A DNA stretch of 64,000 nucleotides from Rhodovastum sp963709085 (GTDB lineage: Bacteria; Pseudomonadota; Alphaproteobacteria; Acetobacterales; Acetobacteraceae), in assembly GCA_963709085.1 (NCBI GenBank), contig CAVPVB010000011.1, positions 138,237 through 202,236 on the forward strand, written 5' to 3'. The first letter of the stretch is position 1; every line of letters begins with the position of its first letter. A program made the translations under genes and the position numbers. The notes beneath the pieces were generated by a model, which worked only from the letters and a program-made list of their open reading frames with translations, searched no databases and was not told where the DNA came from. Positions 1 through 9,418 of the stretch are shown one piece after another.

Positions 1-56
1 CCACCTCGGCCTCAAGACCCCACGATATCAGGGCCTAAGCGCTTCCTTCGTATCGC

Positions 57-164
57 GATTAAGGGCACTTCTTATCACGGACAGGGGCATTTTTTATCAT
101 CGATCAGGGCACGAACTCGGCGCTGGGTTCGCCTTCGCCGCGGGATTCTCACGATCAAGGGCAT
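57..164. repeat. Short direct repeats, possible end of an IS21-like element
   Basis: Near-copies of a ~22-bp unit of the form GATCAGGGGCAC..TTATCA start at about 57, 78 and 100, with another partial copy at about 151. Multiple internal repeats of this kind at an element terminus are typical of IS21-family ends. The rest of any such element would lie left of the window, so this is a tentative reading. No gene is visible in 1-385. Confidence 0.3.
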
Positions 165-385
165 GCGACAGCCCTTGTCTCATCAATGACTGCCGGCTGA
201 CATTTCCCTTCGCCCGACAACCATACTTATCAGGCATAGGGGCGGGGGAAAAGCTTTATCGCGCCTTAGTAAGGCTTGCCACATTCGTTGAGAGCCCGCA
301 GAATGCCCCGGGTTCCGCGGCGTCGGAGAGCGGCGCCGGCGCAGACCGAAGGCGACGGACCAAGGGCACGCGGAGACGCAGGCGG

Positions 386-1189
386 ATGGGCGACGAGAAG
401 GGCAGGGGGCTCGGCGGCGCCGCGGCATGTGCGGCGACGGCGGCGCCCGGCATGTCCCTGGCGGCAGGGCTCTCGGACCGGAAGCTCGCGCCAGCGACCA
501 GCCGGGCCTACGCCGCCGACTGGCGCCACTTCTCGGAGTGGTGCCGCAGCCAAGGGCATGCCAGCCTCCCGGCCGCTTCCGCCACGCTGGCCGCCTACCT
601 GGCAGCGCTCGCCTCGGTGCTCGGCCGCAGTGCGCTCGACCGCCGGGTCGCCGCCATCGCCCATGCCCATCGCGCCCGTGGTCTGCCGCCTCCCGATGCC
701 GATCCGGCGGCGCGCCGCGCCTTGCGCGCCGTCAAGCGCCAGGCGGCGCCGGGTCCGCATCGTCCGCCGCCGCCAACCGGCCCGCGTCTCGCGCGCATGG
801 CCGGTGCCTGCCCCGGCAACCTCGCCGGCCTGCGCGACCGCGCCCTGCTGCTGCTCGCCGCCGCGACGGGGCTCGGCCGGGCCGCCCTGGTTGCCATCGA
901 TGCCGAGCATCTGCGTTTCACTGCGGATGGGTGTGAGCTGCTGATCCGGCGCGCGCCGGACGCCGCGCCGGCGATGGTCACCATCGCCCGGGCCCCGGCC
1001 AATTGCCCGGTGCGGGCGCTGCAGGACTGGATGCGGGCCTCGGAATGCGGCTTCGGACCGGTGTTCCGCAAGGTCGACCGCTGGGGCAATGTCGAGCACC
1101 GAAGGCTCGGCGCCGACGCCATCCGCCGCATCCTGCGGCGCCGCGACAAGCGGTCCGGCCGGGCGCGCCGTGCCGCGAAGGCTGCCTGA
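386..1189 (+). CDS. Tyrosine-integrase-like protein, catalytically degenerate
   Basis: The 267-aa product matches the N-terminal core-binding (SAM-like) domain of tyrosine site-specific integrases (roughly residues 35-120: LAPATSRAYAADWRHFSEW) and the start of the catalytic domain. At the expected Arg-I position the usual TGLRxSEL reads TGLGRAAL, so the conserved Arg and Glu are missing. The protein ends before the HxxR box and Tyr. It aligns by eye with the intact integrase at 50709-51713 (LRDRALxL, CPVxALQxW, FRKVxRxGxVE). It is therefore unlikely to recombine DNA and may be a DNA-binding relic. The next gene starts 5 bp after its stop, so it probably leads a co-transcribed set with the ScpA-like and BadF genes. 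Confidence 0.65.
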   Translation: MGDEKGRGLGGAAACAATAAPGMSLAAGLSDRKLAPATSRAYAADWRHFSEWCRSQGHASLPAASATLAAYLAALASVLGRSALDRRVAAIAHAHRARGLPPPDADPAARRALRAVKRQAAPGPHRPPPPTGPRLARMAGACPGNLAGLRDRALLLLAAATGLGRAALVAIDAEHLRFTADGCELLIRRAPDAAPAMVTIARAPANCPVRALQDWMRASECGFGPVFRKVDRWGNVEHRRLGADAIRRILRRRDKRSGRARRAAKAA

Positions 1190-1193
1190 GCAG

Positions 1194-2040
1194 ATGGCGC
1201 GCTCGGCCGCGGACCAAGCGAGCGACGCAGCGGAGGCGCTGTCAGCTTGGCTGGCACAGCGTCAAGGTGCCGAGGCGTCCGACGCGGTGCCGCCTGCGCC
1301 GGCATGGGAAGCAGAGGTCGGTGCGCCGCCTGATGCGGCGGTGCCGGATGCCGCTGCTGCCGGCGCGGCGGCGCTCACCGACCGGGAGGGGGCGGCGCCG
1401 CGCCCGGCGCCGTCGAAGCACCGGCATGGCCGCGGTGCCAGTGCCGCGCCGTTGCGTCTGCCTCACCCAGACTGGCTGCAGCATCGCCTGACAATCAGCG
1501 GACCCGAAGAAAAGCTCGCTTCCTTCCGTGCGGCGGCGGCCGGCGCCGGGATTATCCCCTGGCAGCTCGATATCGATGCGCTGGCGGAGGACTGGTTCCT
1601 GCTGCTGGCGGTCCCGCCGGCGCCCCAGCTTCGGACCCTGAGCCTCGCCGGCGCGCGGGTGCTGGCCGGCCAGTCTGCGCGAGGCGGTCGTCGCCCGCCA
1701 GGCGGCGGCCTGCGCGCGCGTCGGGCGCAGCCGCGCCTGTCCGTTCGACCTGCACGCGCTGCTGCCGGTACCCGACGCCATCCTGCGTCTCGGCCCCGAT
1801 CACCCGGAGGCGCTTTTCTGGCTGTGGCAGCGCTGGGGCACCACCGAGGCGCTGCGCCATGTCGCCGAGGATCCCGGCGCCGCCGGCGATCCGCGCCACG
1901 CGGCGGCGGTCTTCCGGGTGGATTTCTGGTCGGCGGACTGGACGCCGTGGCGTGCGTTGCTGCGTCTGCGCGAAGGCTGGCCGGCGCTGCGCTTCGACAT
2001 CCGTCCGAGCTACGACGCCGCCGGCGACGCAGCCAGGTGA
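1194..2040 (+). pseudogene. Unknown protein, one frameshift, between integrase-like gene and scpA-like gene
   Basis: I do not recognise this family. Reading from ATG 1194 gives an Ala-rich N-terminus and then a more ordered part (PHPDWLQHRLTISGPEEKL, then DIDALAEDWFLLLAVPPAP). In-frame reading turns into Arg/Gly-rich nonsense after about 1673, while the other frame continues well from about 1675 (LREAVVARQAAA, then HPEALFWLWQRWGTTEALR and VDFWSADWTPWRALLRLREGWP) to TGA 2038-2040. One extra base near 1674 explains both. The stop overlaps the next start as TGATG, so the original was an ~280-aa protein translationally coupled to the ScpA-like protein. A sequencing indel is as likely as real loss. 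Confidence 0.55.
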
Positions 2041-2912
2041 TGGACAGCGCCGCCCCGGCGGAGAGCGAGCCGGCTGCATGCCCCGAGGAGCCCGGCTGGG
2101 AGGACAAGCCGCGGCGCGGGTCTGCAACCGACGCGCCGGTGCTGCGGGCCAAAGGTTTTGAATGGCCGCTCGACTGGCTGCTGGAAATGGCGCGGGACGA
2201 GCGCATTGACCTTGCCCGCCTGCCGATCGCCGAGCTGATCGGGGCGTTCGCCGCGGCGCTGGAGGCCGCACTCGCCCGCGGGAAGGCGCCGTCGCCGGTG
2301 GCGTCGGCGATGTCGCTCGGCTGCTGGGGCGAGTGGCTGGTGATGGCGGCAACGCTGGCCTGGCTGCGCTCGCGGCTGCTGCTGCCGGCGAGCGCGCCCG
2401 AGGCCCGCGCTGCGCATCACGCCGCCGAGACGCTGCGGCAGTTGCTTCTCGAACGTGCCCGCATGCTGGCCGCCGCCGACTGGCTCGAGCGGCGGCGCCA
2501 ACTCGGACGGGACGTGTTCGCGCGCGGTGCCGAGACGAGCGCACCGGCCGGGCGGCAAGGCGACCTGACGGAGCTGTTGCGCGGCTGCCTGGTTGCGTTG
2601 CGCCTGCCTTCGTGGGTCGAGTTCTATCGGCCCCGGTGGACTGAAATTTGGCAGGTCAGCGATGCGATCGCGCGCATCACGCAGCTGCTGAACGACTGCG
2701 CAGAGGGGGACGAATTTGCGCGCTTCCTGCCGGCGATCGAAACCGGCGCGCCCGCCCGCGATCTGCTGTGCCGCGCCGCCGTTGCCAGCACGCTCGTTGC
2801 CGGGCTGGAACTGGCGCGCGGGGGAACGGTCACGCTCGACCAGACGGAGTCCTGGGCCATCATCCGGGTGCGATCAACGCCCGACAAGCGGGCGGGAGGT
2901 TCCGCGCCATGA
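2040..2912 (+). CDS. ScpA-like (kleisin) segregation/condensation protein
   Basis: The 290-aa product has the ScpA N-terminal signature FEWPLDWLLEMARDERIDLARLP followed by IAELIGAF (compare FEGPLDLLLxLIxxxKIDLxDIPI), then the helix WLVMAATLAWLRSRLLLP that in ScpA binds the SMC neck, a variable linker, and a C-terminal winged-helix-like end (TLVAGLELARGGTVTLDQ). ScpA normally joins SMC to ScpB in chromosome condensation. No scpB or smc lies nearby. Start 2040 was chosen over the longer open frame from 1089 because upstream residues in that frame are shadow of the previous gene, and because of the TGATG coupling. The stop overlaps the BadF start as ATGA. This looks like an accessory scpA paralogue tied to an integrase-type locus. 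Family call is good; function here is inference. Confidence 0.75.
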   Translation: MDSAAPAESEPAACPEEPGWEDKPRRGSATDAPVLRAKGFEWPLDWLLEMARDERIDLARLPIAELIGAFAAALEAALARGKAPSPVASAMSLGCWGEWLVMAATLAWLRSRLLLPASAPEARAAHHAAETLRQLLLERARMLAAADWLERRRQLGRDVFARGAETSAPAGRQGDLTELLRGCLVALRLPSWVEFYRPRWTEIWQVSDAIARITQLLNDCAEGDEFARFLPAIETGAPARDLLCRAAVASTLVAGLELARGGTVTLDQTESWAIIRVRSTPDKRAGGSAP

Positions 2913-3880
2913 CCGGCGTGCTGGCGGTTGATCTTGGCAAGACCTTCTGCCGTGCCGCGCTCTGGACCGGGGCGGAGCGTTTCGGTGCGGAGGGCCCGGG
3001 GGCGGCCGGGCTTGCCGCGTTGAACGGCACCGTAACGGCGGAACACGCTATCCTGGCGGTTGCCCGGAAGCTGCTGCAGGGAGCGGGGCTCACCTGCGTT
3101 GCCACCGTTGTGGTCGGCGCGGCGGGGGCGCTGAGCGCGCCGGCGGCCGCGCGGGAACTGGCGGAGCGTCTGCTGGTCGCACTGCCGGCGATGCGGCTGG
3201 CCGTCACGAGCGATGCGGTTATAGCGCACGCCGGCGCCCTCGCGGGACAGCCCGGCGTGGTGCTCGCGGTCGGCACGGGTGCCGTTGCGATCGGCGTCGG
3301 TCGCGATGGCGCCTTCACGCGGGTTGACGGGTGCGGGCCGTGGCTGGGCGATGACGGCAGTGGTGCCTGGCTCGGCCTCACGGGCCTGCGGTCTGTCCTG
3401 CGGGGCGAAGACGGGCGCGGCCCGCCGACCTCCCTGCGCGAGGCGGCTTTGACGCGCTTCGGTGCCATCGCTGACCTGCCGGTCTTGATCGGCGGCGACG
3501 CGAACCCGGCCCGGCAGGCCGCGCGCTTCGCCGGGGACGTCATACGCGCAGCCGCTTCGGGCGATGCGATCGCCCGCGACCTGCTTGCTCAGGCGGTGCG
3601 CGCCCTCGTGACGACCGCTCGGGCGGCGGTCGCGCGCTCCGGCCTCCCCGAGCCGGTTCCGGTCGCCCTGATCGGTGGATTGCTCGACGCGGAGCTGGTT
3701 TTGCGCGCGCAGCTGCAGGCCGGGCTGTTGGACGGTCCGGTGCGAGTCCAGATCCAGGCGGCCGTCGGGACCGCGCTCGACGGCGCCCGCCAGCTGGCCG
3801 AGCGCACCGACACCATTTATGAAGCCCGGCTGCTGCGGGTTTGGACAGCATCCCAACCGGCGAGAGGGTTCGCCTCCTGA
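2909..3880 (+). CDS. BadF/BadG-type ATPase, N-acetylglucosamine-kinase-like
   Basis: The 323-aa product begins VLAVDLGKTFCRAAL, the phosphate-1 loop of the ASKHA fold. It continues with VVVGAAG, SDAVIAHAGAL near residue 105, AVGTGAVAIGV (phosphate-2), the GCGPWLGDDGSGAWLGL motif typical of the BadF/BadG/BcrA/BcrD kinases that include GlcNAc kinase, and VALIGGLLD (adenosine site). The likely reaction is ATP-dependent phosphorylation of an amino sugar. Start ATG 2909 overlaps the ScpA-like stop (ATGA) and has GGGAGG upstream. It is the last gene of the four-gene set. No sugar transporter or GlcNAc pathway gene is near, so substrate and role in this odd context are unknown. Confidence 0.75.
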   Translation: MTGVLAVDLGKTFCRAALWTGAERFGAEGPGAAGLAALNGTVTAEHAILAVARKLLQGAGLTCVATVVVGAAGALSAPAAARELAERLLVALPAMRLAVTSDAVIAHAGALAGQPGVVLAVGTGAVAIGVGRDGAFTRVDGCGPWLGDDGSGAWLGLTGLRSVLRGEDGRGPPTSLREAALTRFGAIADLPVLIGGDANPARQAARFAGDVIRAAASGDAIARDLLAQAVRALVTTARAAVARSGLPEPVPVALIGGLLDAELVLRAQLQAGLLDGPVRVQIQAAVGTALDGARQLAERTDTIYEARLLRVWTASQPARGFAS

Positions 3881-4057
3881 CGACGAAGGGCCGACGGCGA
3901 AGCTTCAAGAGTGCTTGAGTGTCCGTAGAAGACCGGTTCGAAGGAATCCCGGGCGGCGGCGACGATAAGAACACGGCTGACGGTCGTGTCGGGTTCGGGG
4001 TAAAGCGGGGGGCAGTTGCGTGTTACGATAGGTGCTGAGCTCAAGGAGGTGACCACC

Positions 4058-4615
4058 ATGGCCGCAACCCCGCCGCCTCTCACGCAAGATACGCCTGCCA
4101 TCGACTTTCGGCTTCCTGGCACGGATGGGCGGACTTATGCGCTCGACGACATCGCCGGCAAGAACGGCACCGTCATCGTCTTCATCTGCAATCATTGTCC
4201 GTACGTGAAGGCAGTGATCGACCGCCTCGCCGCCGATGCACGAACGCTCATGGCAGAGGGCGTCGCATTCGCTGCGATTTGTTCCAATGACGCTGATGCC
4301 TATCCCGGGGACTCCTTCGAGGCCATGCAGCGCTTCGCGCAGGCACACGCGCTTCCGTTTCCATATCTGCACGACAAAGACCAATCGGTGGCACGGGCTT
4401 ATGGCGCCGTCTGCACACCCGACTTCTTCGGCTATGACGCGGACCGCAGGCTCAAATACCGTGGTCGCCTTGATGAGGGCCGCACCGCTCCGCCGCCGCC
4501 CGGCGCACGCCGGGAGTTGGTCGAGGCCATGCGTGCAATTGCGGCGTCCGGCAGTGCGCCGCCCGGGCAAATTCCATCGATCGGCTGTTCCATCAAGTGG
4601 AAGCCAGGGGCGTGA
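4058..4615 (+). CDS. Thioredoxin-fold (AhpC/TSA-like) redox protein
   Basis: The 185-aa product has the peroxiredoxin/TlpA-like start PAIDFRLPGTDGRTYALDDIAGK, then VIVFICNHCPYVKAVIDR with a CxxC pair (CNHC) at about residues 45-48, and a later AVCTPDFFGYD that supplies the cis-Pro region. This matches the cytosolic thioredoxin-family proteins of the type C-N-H-C-P-Y-V. No signal peptide is seen. Start ATG 4058 is set by a strong ribosome-binding site AAGGAGGT at 4043-4050; an upstream in-frame start at 4016 has none. It appears monocistronic. The substrate is unknown. Confidence 0.85.
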   Translation: MAATPPPLTQDTPAIDFRLPGTDGRTYALDDIAGKNGTVIVFICNHCPYVKAVIDRLAADARTLMAEGVAFAAICSNDADAYPGDSFEAMQRFAQAHALPFPYLHDKDQSVARAYGAVCTPDFFGYDADRRLKYRGRLDEGRTAPPPPGARRELVEAMRAIAASGSAPPGQIPSIGCSIKWKPGA

Positions 4616-4910
4616 GACAGGCCGTCATGCAAATCGGAGCCGGGCCGAATCAGCTTCCCATGAAACCATGTGGCTGCCGACTTTTGGCAGTGTGAAAGTC
4701 ACAATGTGCACTGGCAGGCCGTACCTGCCTCCCCACTTTCTGGGCTACCCCCTTGGTTGGACGCCTCCAGTCAGCCTCCATCTAAGCGATGGGAGTTGAA
4801 GCTGCCTCCTGCCGCGTCGTTCTATCTCTTCGGCTGGTCGGGCACGTTGGTGGCGGTCACCCGATTTTGGTAGAGTTCTGGCCGGTTCTCGCGAACCTGA
4901 GTACGGTGGT
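4616..4910. other. Intergenic, nothing recognised
   Basis: A 295-bp spacer before the primase-helicase gene. Open frames in it are unconvincing. No repeat or clear promoter was recognised. Confidence 0.5.
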
Positions 4911-7508
4911 ATGGCTGCACGAGAAGCTATGGAGGTCCGCGCTGCCGAGTTGGCGAAGCGTCTCGCTGTGGTCGAGCGCGAGCGCGCTGAGATCGTGGCT
5001 GCCCTTCAGGGCATCCGGCACGAACAACAGGCGTGCTGGACCGAGAAGGCGGAAGGGATCGACCAAGCCCCGGCTACCGCCGCCGTAACTGTGGACTCCT
5101 CCACGGCGAGCAAGATCGCCCTCTTCAAGAGCCTGTTTCGCGGGCGGCCGGACGTCTTCCCTCGCAGGTGGGAAAATCCTCGCGCCGGGAAGTCTGGCTA
5201 CTCCCCGGCATGCCGGAACGAATGGGTCCGTGGCATATGCGCGAAGCCGAAGGTTCGGTGCAGTGAATGCACGCACCAGGCATTCCCGCCGGTGTCCGAC
5301 GACGTCATCAGGAGTCACCTGCTTGGCCGGGATGTGTCCACGTCGAGCCGAAGCCACCAGGACTTCATCGCGGGTGTGTACCCGTTGCTGGCTGACGAGA
5401 CATGCTGGTTTCTCGTGGCGGACCTCGACAAGCAGTCATGGGCCAAGGACGCCGGGGCATTTCTTGGCACGTGCCGCGCGAAAGGCGTTCCGGCGGCTCT
5501 CGAACGCTCGCGTTCGGGCAACGGGGGCCATGTCTGGATCTTCTTTTCCGATCCAGTGCCTGTCGCCGAAGCTCGCAAGCTTGGCGCACTTCTCATCACT
5601 GAAACCATGGAACGCCACCCGGAGATAGGGTTCGATTCGTACGACCAATTCTTTCCAAGCCAGGACACCATGCCGGCCGGCGGCTTCGGCAACCTCATCG
5701 CACTGCCGTTGCAGAACGCTCCAAGACAGAGCGGCAACAGCATGTTCGTCGACGACGAGCTTCACCCCCATCCCGATCAATGGGCATTTCTGTCATGCGT
5801 CAAGCGAATAACTCGTGGCGAGGTTGCGGTTCTGGTCGAGCAGGCCGCAGCGGCGGGCAAGATCCTTGGAGTCCGCCTGCCAATTGATGACGACGACGAG
5901 GAGCCATGGGCAACGCCTCCTTCGAAGCGGCGACCGGAGGCACGGATAACCAGCCCTCTCCCCGAAAAGGTCGAGGTGGTGCTCGGCAATCAAGTTTACG
6001 TCGATCGATCCGAACTCCCACCCGCCCTCGTCAATCGTCTGATCCGGCTTGCAGCCTTTCAGAATCCGGAGTTCTACAAAGCCCAGGCGATGCGCCTGCC
6101 CACATTTGGCAAGCCGAGGATAATCTCGTGCGCACGGCTCTTTGTCCGGCATGCGGCGCTGCCGCGGGGCTGCCTTGATGCCGTTCTTGACCTTCTCGCC
6201 ACGCACGGCATCAAGACGGAGATGCGGGATGAGCGACAGGCTGGAACCCAGCTGGAGACAACGTTCCTCGGAAAGCTAACCTCCGAGCAGGAGATGGCAA
6301 CCCGGACGCTGTTGGCACATGAGACGGGCGTGCTGGCGGCGACCACCGCGTTCGGAAAAACCGTTGTCGCAGCGAGAATGATAGCGGAGCGCGGCACGAA
6401 CACGTTAGTACTCGTCCACCGCCAGCAATTGCTTGACCAGTGGGTGGCGCGGTTGGGCGCCTTCCTGGACCTCGATCGGGCTCGTATCGGCGAGGTCCGC
6501 GGCGGCAAGCGTAAGCCCACAGGAGCGGTCGATGTTGCCCTCATTCAGAGCATGGTCAAGCGCGGAGAGGTTTCGGACCTGGTTGCCGGTTACGGTCACC
6601 TGATCGTCGACGAATGCCATCACTTGTCAGCCGTCAGCTTTGAATCCATTGCGCGAGAGGCTCGGGCAAAGTTCGTTCTGGGCCTCTCGGCCACAGTGAC
6701 GCGGAAGGACGGGCACCATCCCATCATTTTTATGCAGTGCGGACCGATACGATACCGCGTGGATGCGCGGAAGCAAGCCGCAGCCAGACCCTTCTCGCAC
6801 AAGGTGGTCCTCAGGCCCACCGCCTTTCACGCTCCTCCCTCTGAGTCAGGGGCGCGCATCCCGATCCAAAGCCTCTATGGCCTCCTCGCTCAGGATGCGG
6901 TCCGCAACGACATCATCTTCAATGACGTCCTCCTGGCCCTGGAGGCAGGTCGGTCGCCGGTGGTAATAACAGAACGAAAAGATCACCTCCAAATGGTCGC
7001 AAGCCGCATTTCTCGCTTTGCGAAGAACGTCATCGTCCTTCGTGGTGGTATGACGGCGAAGGAACGTAAGCATTCCTGGGACACCCTTCAATCAGTGCCG
7101 GAAGGCGAGGAACGCGTGCTCGTGGCGACCGGCCGCTATCTCGGGGAGGGCTTTGATGATGCTCGGCTGGACACCCTGTTTCTGACCATGCCGATCTCCT
7201 GGCGCGGTACGCTTGCGCAGTACGCGGGCAGGCTGCACCGCCTGCACGATGCCAAGCGCGACGTCGTCATCTACGACTACGTCGACGCTGCTGAGCCAAT
7301 GCTTGCAAGAATGGCCCAGAAGCGGCAGGCGGGCTACCAAAGTCTTGGTTACGTAGTGGCCGATGCACACGACGGTTTCGCGCAGGGCACCGGCGCGACG
7401 TTTCGGCGGGTCGATTCTGCCCGCGCCGGGCTGCCCGTTACGTCCTCCGGCATGACCGCAGTGCCCGCCGCCCATCTGCGTGCTGAGGCAGACCGGACCC
7501 GTCCGTGA
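4911..7508 (+). CDS. TOTE-type archaeo-eukaryotic primase fused to SF2 helicase
   Basis: The 865-aa product has four parts. Residues ~1-50 form a coiled coil rich in Glu/Arg/Ala. A Cys cluster at ~100-125 (CRNEW...C...CSEC) looks zinc-binding. An AEP-type primase domain at ~140-320 shows the acidic motif WFLVADLDK near 165-172, the SGNGGHVWIFF motif (sxH) and QFFPSQDTMP. The SF2 helicase has Walker A TTAFGKTVVAARM near 478, VDECHHLS (DECH box) near 565, GLSATVTRKDG (motif III) and QYAGRLHRLH (motif VI) near 770. This is the architecture annotated as TOTE conflict system primase-helicase, thought to copy or process nucleic acid in mobile-element or defence conflicts. The gene is intact and alone; the partner nuclease expected of a full system may be the YhcG-type gene downstream, which is inference. 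Confidence 0.8.
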   Translation: MAAREAMEVRAAELAKRLAVVERERAEIVAALQGIRHEQQACWTEKAEGIDQAPATAAVTVDSSTASKIALFKSLFRGRPDVFPRRWENPRAGKSGYSPACRNEWVRGICAKPKVRCSECTHQAFPPVSDDVIRSHLLGRDVSTSSRSHQDFIAGVYPLLADETCWFLVADLDKQSWAKDAGAFLGTCRAKGVPAALERSRSGNGGHVWIFFSDPVPVAEARKLGALLITETMERHPEIGFDSYDQFFPSQDTMPAGGFGNLIALPLQNAPRQSGNSMFVDDELHPHPDQWAFLSCVKRITRGEVAVLVEQAAAAGKILGVRLPIDDDDEEPWATPPSKRRPEARITSPLPEKVEVVLGNQVYVDRSELPPALVNRLIRLAAFQNPEFYKAQAMRLPTFGKPRIISCARLFVRHAALPRGCLDAVLDLLATHGIKTEMRDERQAGTQLETTFLGKLTSEQEMATRTLLAHETGVLAATTAFGKTVVAARMIAERGTNTLVLVHRQQLLDQWVARLGAFLDLDRARIGEVRGGKRKPTGAVDVALIQSMVKRGEVSDLVAGYGHLIVDECHHLSAVSFESIAREARAKFVLGLSATVTRKDGHHPIIFMQCGPIRYRVDARKQAAARPFSHKVVLRPTAFHAPPSESGARIPIQSLYGLLAQDAVRNDIIFNDVLLALEAGRSPVVITERKDHLQMVASRISRFAKNVIVLRGGMTAKERKHSWDTLQSVPEGEERVLVATGRYLGEGFDDARLDTLFLTMPISWRGTLAQYAGRLHRLHDAKRDVVIYDYVDAAEPMLARMAQKRQAGYQSLGYVVADAHDGFAQGTGATFRRVDSARAGLPVTSSGMTAVPAAHLRAEADRTRP

Positions 7509-7816
7509 CGATGGCATCCGCTGCCGTTAATGCGCTGATTCTGAACGCCATTCACATCGGCGTCCTGCAAAGCAAGAGACCTTGTCACGGCATAAGTGAC
7601 CCGCGTCGGCCGGGCAGGGGGCGGCTTTCCGCCGCGAAACAAATCGCGCCGTTTGAGCCTAAAGCTGCTTTAGCGTAAGCTCGCGCGCAATGTATTGACG
7701 ACGGTGCGGGAGCCAATGCGCCCGAAAAACTGTACCACCCGCCGACCGCTCCGGATCTCACGACACGACCGCGTCATGACGGCCGGCCGTTCAGCGCGCC
7801 TCAGTGCCGTCGCGCG
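7509..7816. other. Intergenic with a small stem-loop
   Basis: This 308-bp spacer has no convincing gene. A perfect stem CTAAAGC-t-GCTTTAG at about 7659-7674 could end transcription of the primase-helicase gene, but it has no T-tract. Confidence 0.4.
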
Positions 7817-8863
7817 ATGACGGCCCAGCCGCCCGCCCTGCTCGCCGGCTATGCCACTTGGCTCGCCGATCTCAAAGTCAGCATTCGCGAGACGAGGGTG
7901 CGCGCCGCTCTTGCCGTCAACAGCGAACTTATCGGCCTGTACTGGCGGATTGGCCGCGACATCCGCGACCGGCAGGCGGGACACGGCTGGGGCGCCAAGG
8001 TGGTCGACCGGCTTGCTGCCGACCTGCGCGCGGAGTTCCCCGACTCGAGGGGCTTCTCGTCCGCCAACCTGCGCTATATGCGAGCGTTCGCGGACGCATG
8101 GCCCGATCCGGCAATTCTCCAACGGGTCGTTGGCAAATTGCCGTGGGGCCAGAATATCGAATTGCTGGCAGTCAAGGACTCGGCCGCCCGGCTCTGGTAC
8201 GCCGAGGCAGCGCTCGAACACGGCTGGAGCCGCCCGGTCCTCGCCGCCCAGATCGACACCCAAGCGCACGCCCGCCAGGGCAAGGCTCTGACCAATTTCG
8301 CGCGGGTGCTGCCACCCGCAACGTCGGACCTCGCCCAGCAGGTGCTGAAGGACCCCTACCAGTTCGATTTCCTGACGCTACGGCAGGCCGCACGCGAGCG
8401 CGATGTCGAGCGCGCCCTGATCACCCGCGTCAAGGACCTGCTGCTCGAACTCGGTAAAGGCTTCACTTTCATCGGCAGCCAGCATCATCTCGAGGTTGGC
8501 GGGCAAGATTTTTACGTCGACCTGCTCTTCTACCACCGCAAGCTGCGCTGCCTTATCGCCGTCGACCTGAAGACGGGGCCTTTCCAGCCGGAGCACGCCG
8601 GCAAGATGAATTTCTATCTCGCGGCGCTGGATGATCACGACCGCGAGCCGGACGACAATCCAAGCATCGGCCTGATCTTGTGCCGCGAGCGCAACCGCGT
8701 CGTCGTCGAGTATGCACTTCGCGGCGTCGATGCACCGATCGGCGTTGCCCGCTACCAACTGATGCTGGCCGATGCCCTGCCGGCGCAACTGGCCGAGTCC
8801 CTCCCCACGTCTGACGAGCTTGAGCCCGGTATCCTGCCCGATGCCGGAGGCGGCGATGAATGA
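7817..8863 (+). CDS. YhcG/DUF1016-type PDDEXK nuclease-domain protein
   Basis: The 348-aa product has the N-terminal DUF1016_N helical domain (LIGLYWRIGRDI, then SRGFSSANLRYMRAFADAW and LPWGQNIELLAVK) and a C-terminal PDDEXK nuclease-like domain. That domain has FTFIGSQHHLEVGGQDFYVD, LLFYHRKLRCLIAVDLKTGPF (the D and the DLK core are present) and GLILCRERN. These proteins are widespread in accessory regions and are suspected of roles in restriction or mobile-element conflict. The ATG at 7817 was chosen because it starts the conserved block (PALLAGYATWLADLK). The gene follows the primase-helicase by 308 bp on the same strand. Confidence 0.85.
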   Translation: MTAQPPALLAGYATWLADLKVSIRETRVRAALAVNSELIGLYWRIGRDIRDRQAGHGWGAKVVDRLAADLRAEFPDSRGFSSANLRYMRAFADAWPDPAILQRVVGKLPWGQNIELLAVKDSAARLWYAEAALEHGWSRPVLAAQIDTQAHARQGKALTNFARVLPPATSDLAQQVLKDPYQFDFLTLRQAARERDVERALITRVKDLLLELGKGFTFIGSQHHLEVGGQDFYVDLLFYHRKLRCLIAVDLKTGPFQPEHAGKMNFYLAALDDHDREPDDNPSIGLILCRERNRVVVEYALRGVDAPIGVARYQLMLADALPAQLAESLPTSDELEPGILPDAGGGDE

Positions 8864-9039
8864 ACGGCCTTGCCCGTCCGCGACGCGTCTCGGGCGTCCA
8901 CTGATGATTGCTGGGCCGACCGGGAGGATGGCGTTCCGGTCTCGCGTACACTCCCGCGTTCCGACGCCCACCGGGACGAGTCCGCTTCGGAGGCGATGGC
9001 CAAGACGGCAGGATGACGGCAATGGGCGCCGCCCTGCCG

Positions 9040-9168
9040 GACGGCCCCCGCATCCACAACCCGAGGCACTCCTTCGCTTCGACCCTGGCGCACGCCGGCA
9101 CACCCCTGTACGAGATTGGCGTCGTGCTGGGGTATTCGCAGTTGTCGAGCACGACGCGCTATGCCACC
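9040..9168 (+). pseudogene. Fragment of a tyrosine integrase C-terminal domain
   Basis: A ~40-codon stretch reads IHNPRHSFASTLAHAGTPLYE then IGVVLGYSQLSSTTRYA. It matches the HxxRHSFAS box and the LGH-x-TRYA box with the catalytic Tyr of phage-type integrases. The LGHS His is Tyr here, and Leu of HDLRH is Pro. Similarity stops on both sides. The rest of 8864-9418 holds nothing else I recognise. Confidence 0.6.
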
Positions 9169-9418
9169 ACGGGCCCCAGCGTCTTCCGGACCGCCGCGAC
9201 CGCCTCCAGGGGCGTGGAAGCTTCTGCCCGAACCCGGCGCCGGCATCGCGGCGCGGCTGAGCGTTTGCGCATGCTTGAGACGCGGCCGCCGCGCCCGCCC
9301 GCGGGCTGGTGCCGCTGGGCGGCACGCGCTGCATTTGACCGCTGCGCGGACGCCGGGCACCACCCCATACGGGGCGCCCGGCCGTCCCAACGCGACCGCA
9401 GCCGCTTGGAGTGCAGGA

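Noticed and set aside
1089..2912. A single 607-aa protein on the plus strand
   Set aside because: It is the in-frame sum of an integrase shadow, the first part of the unknown gene, an Arg-rich out-of-frame stretch and the ScpA-like gene. The coupled start at 2040 explains it better.
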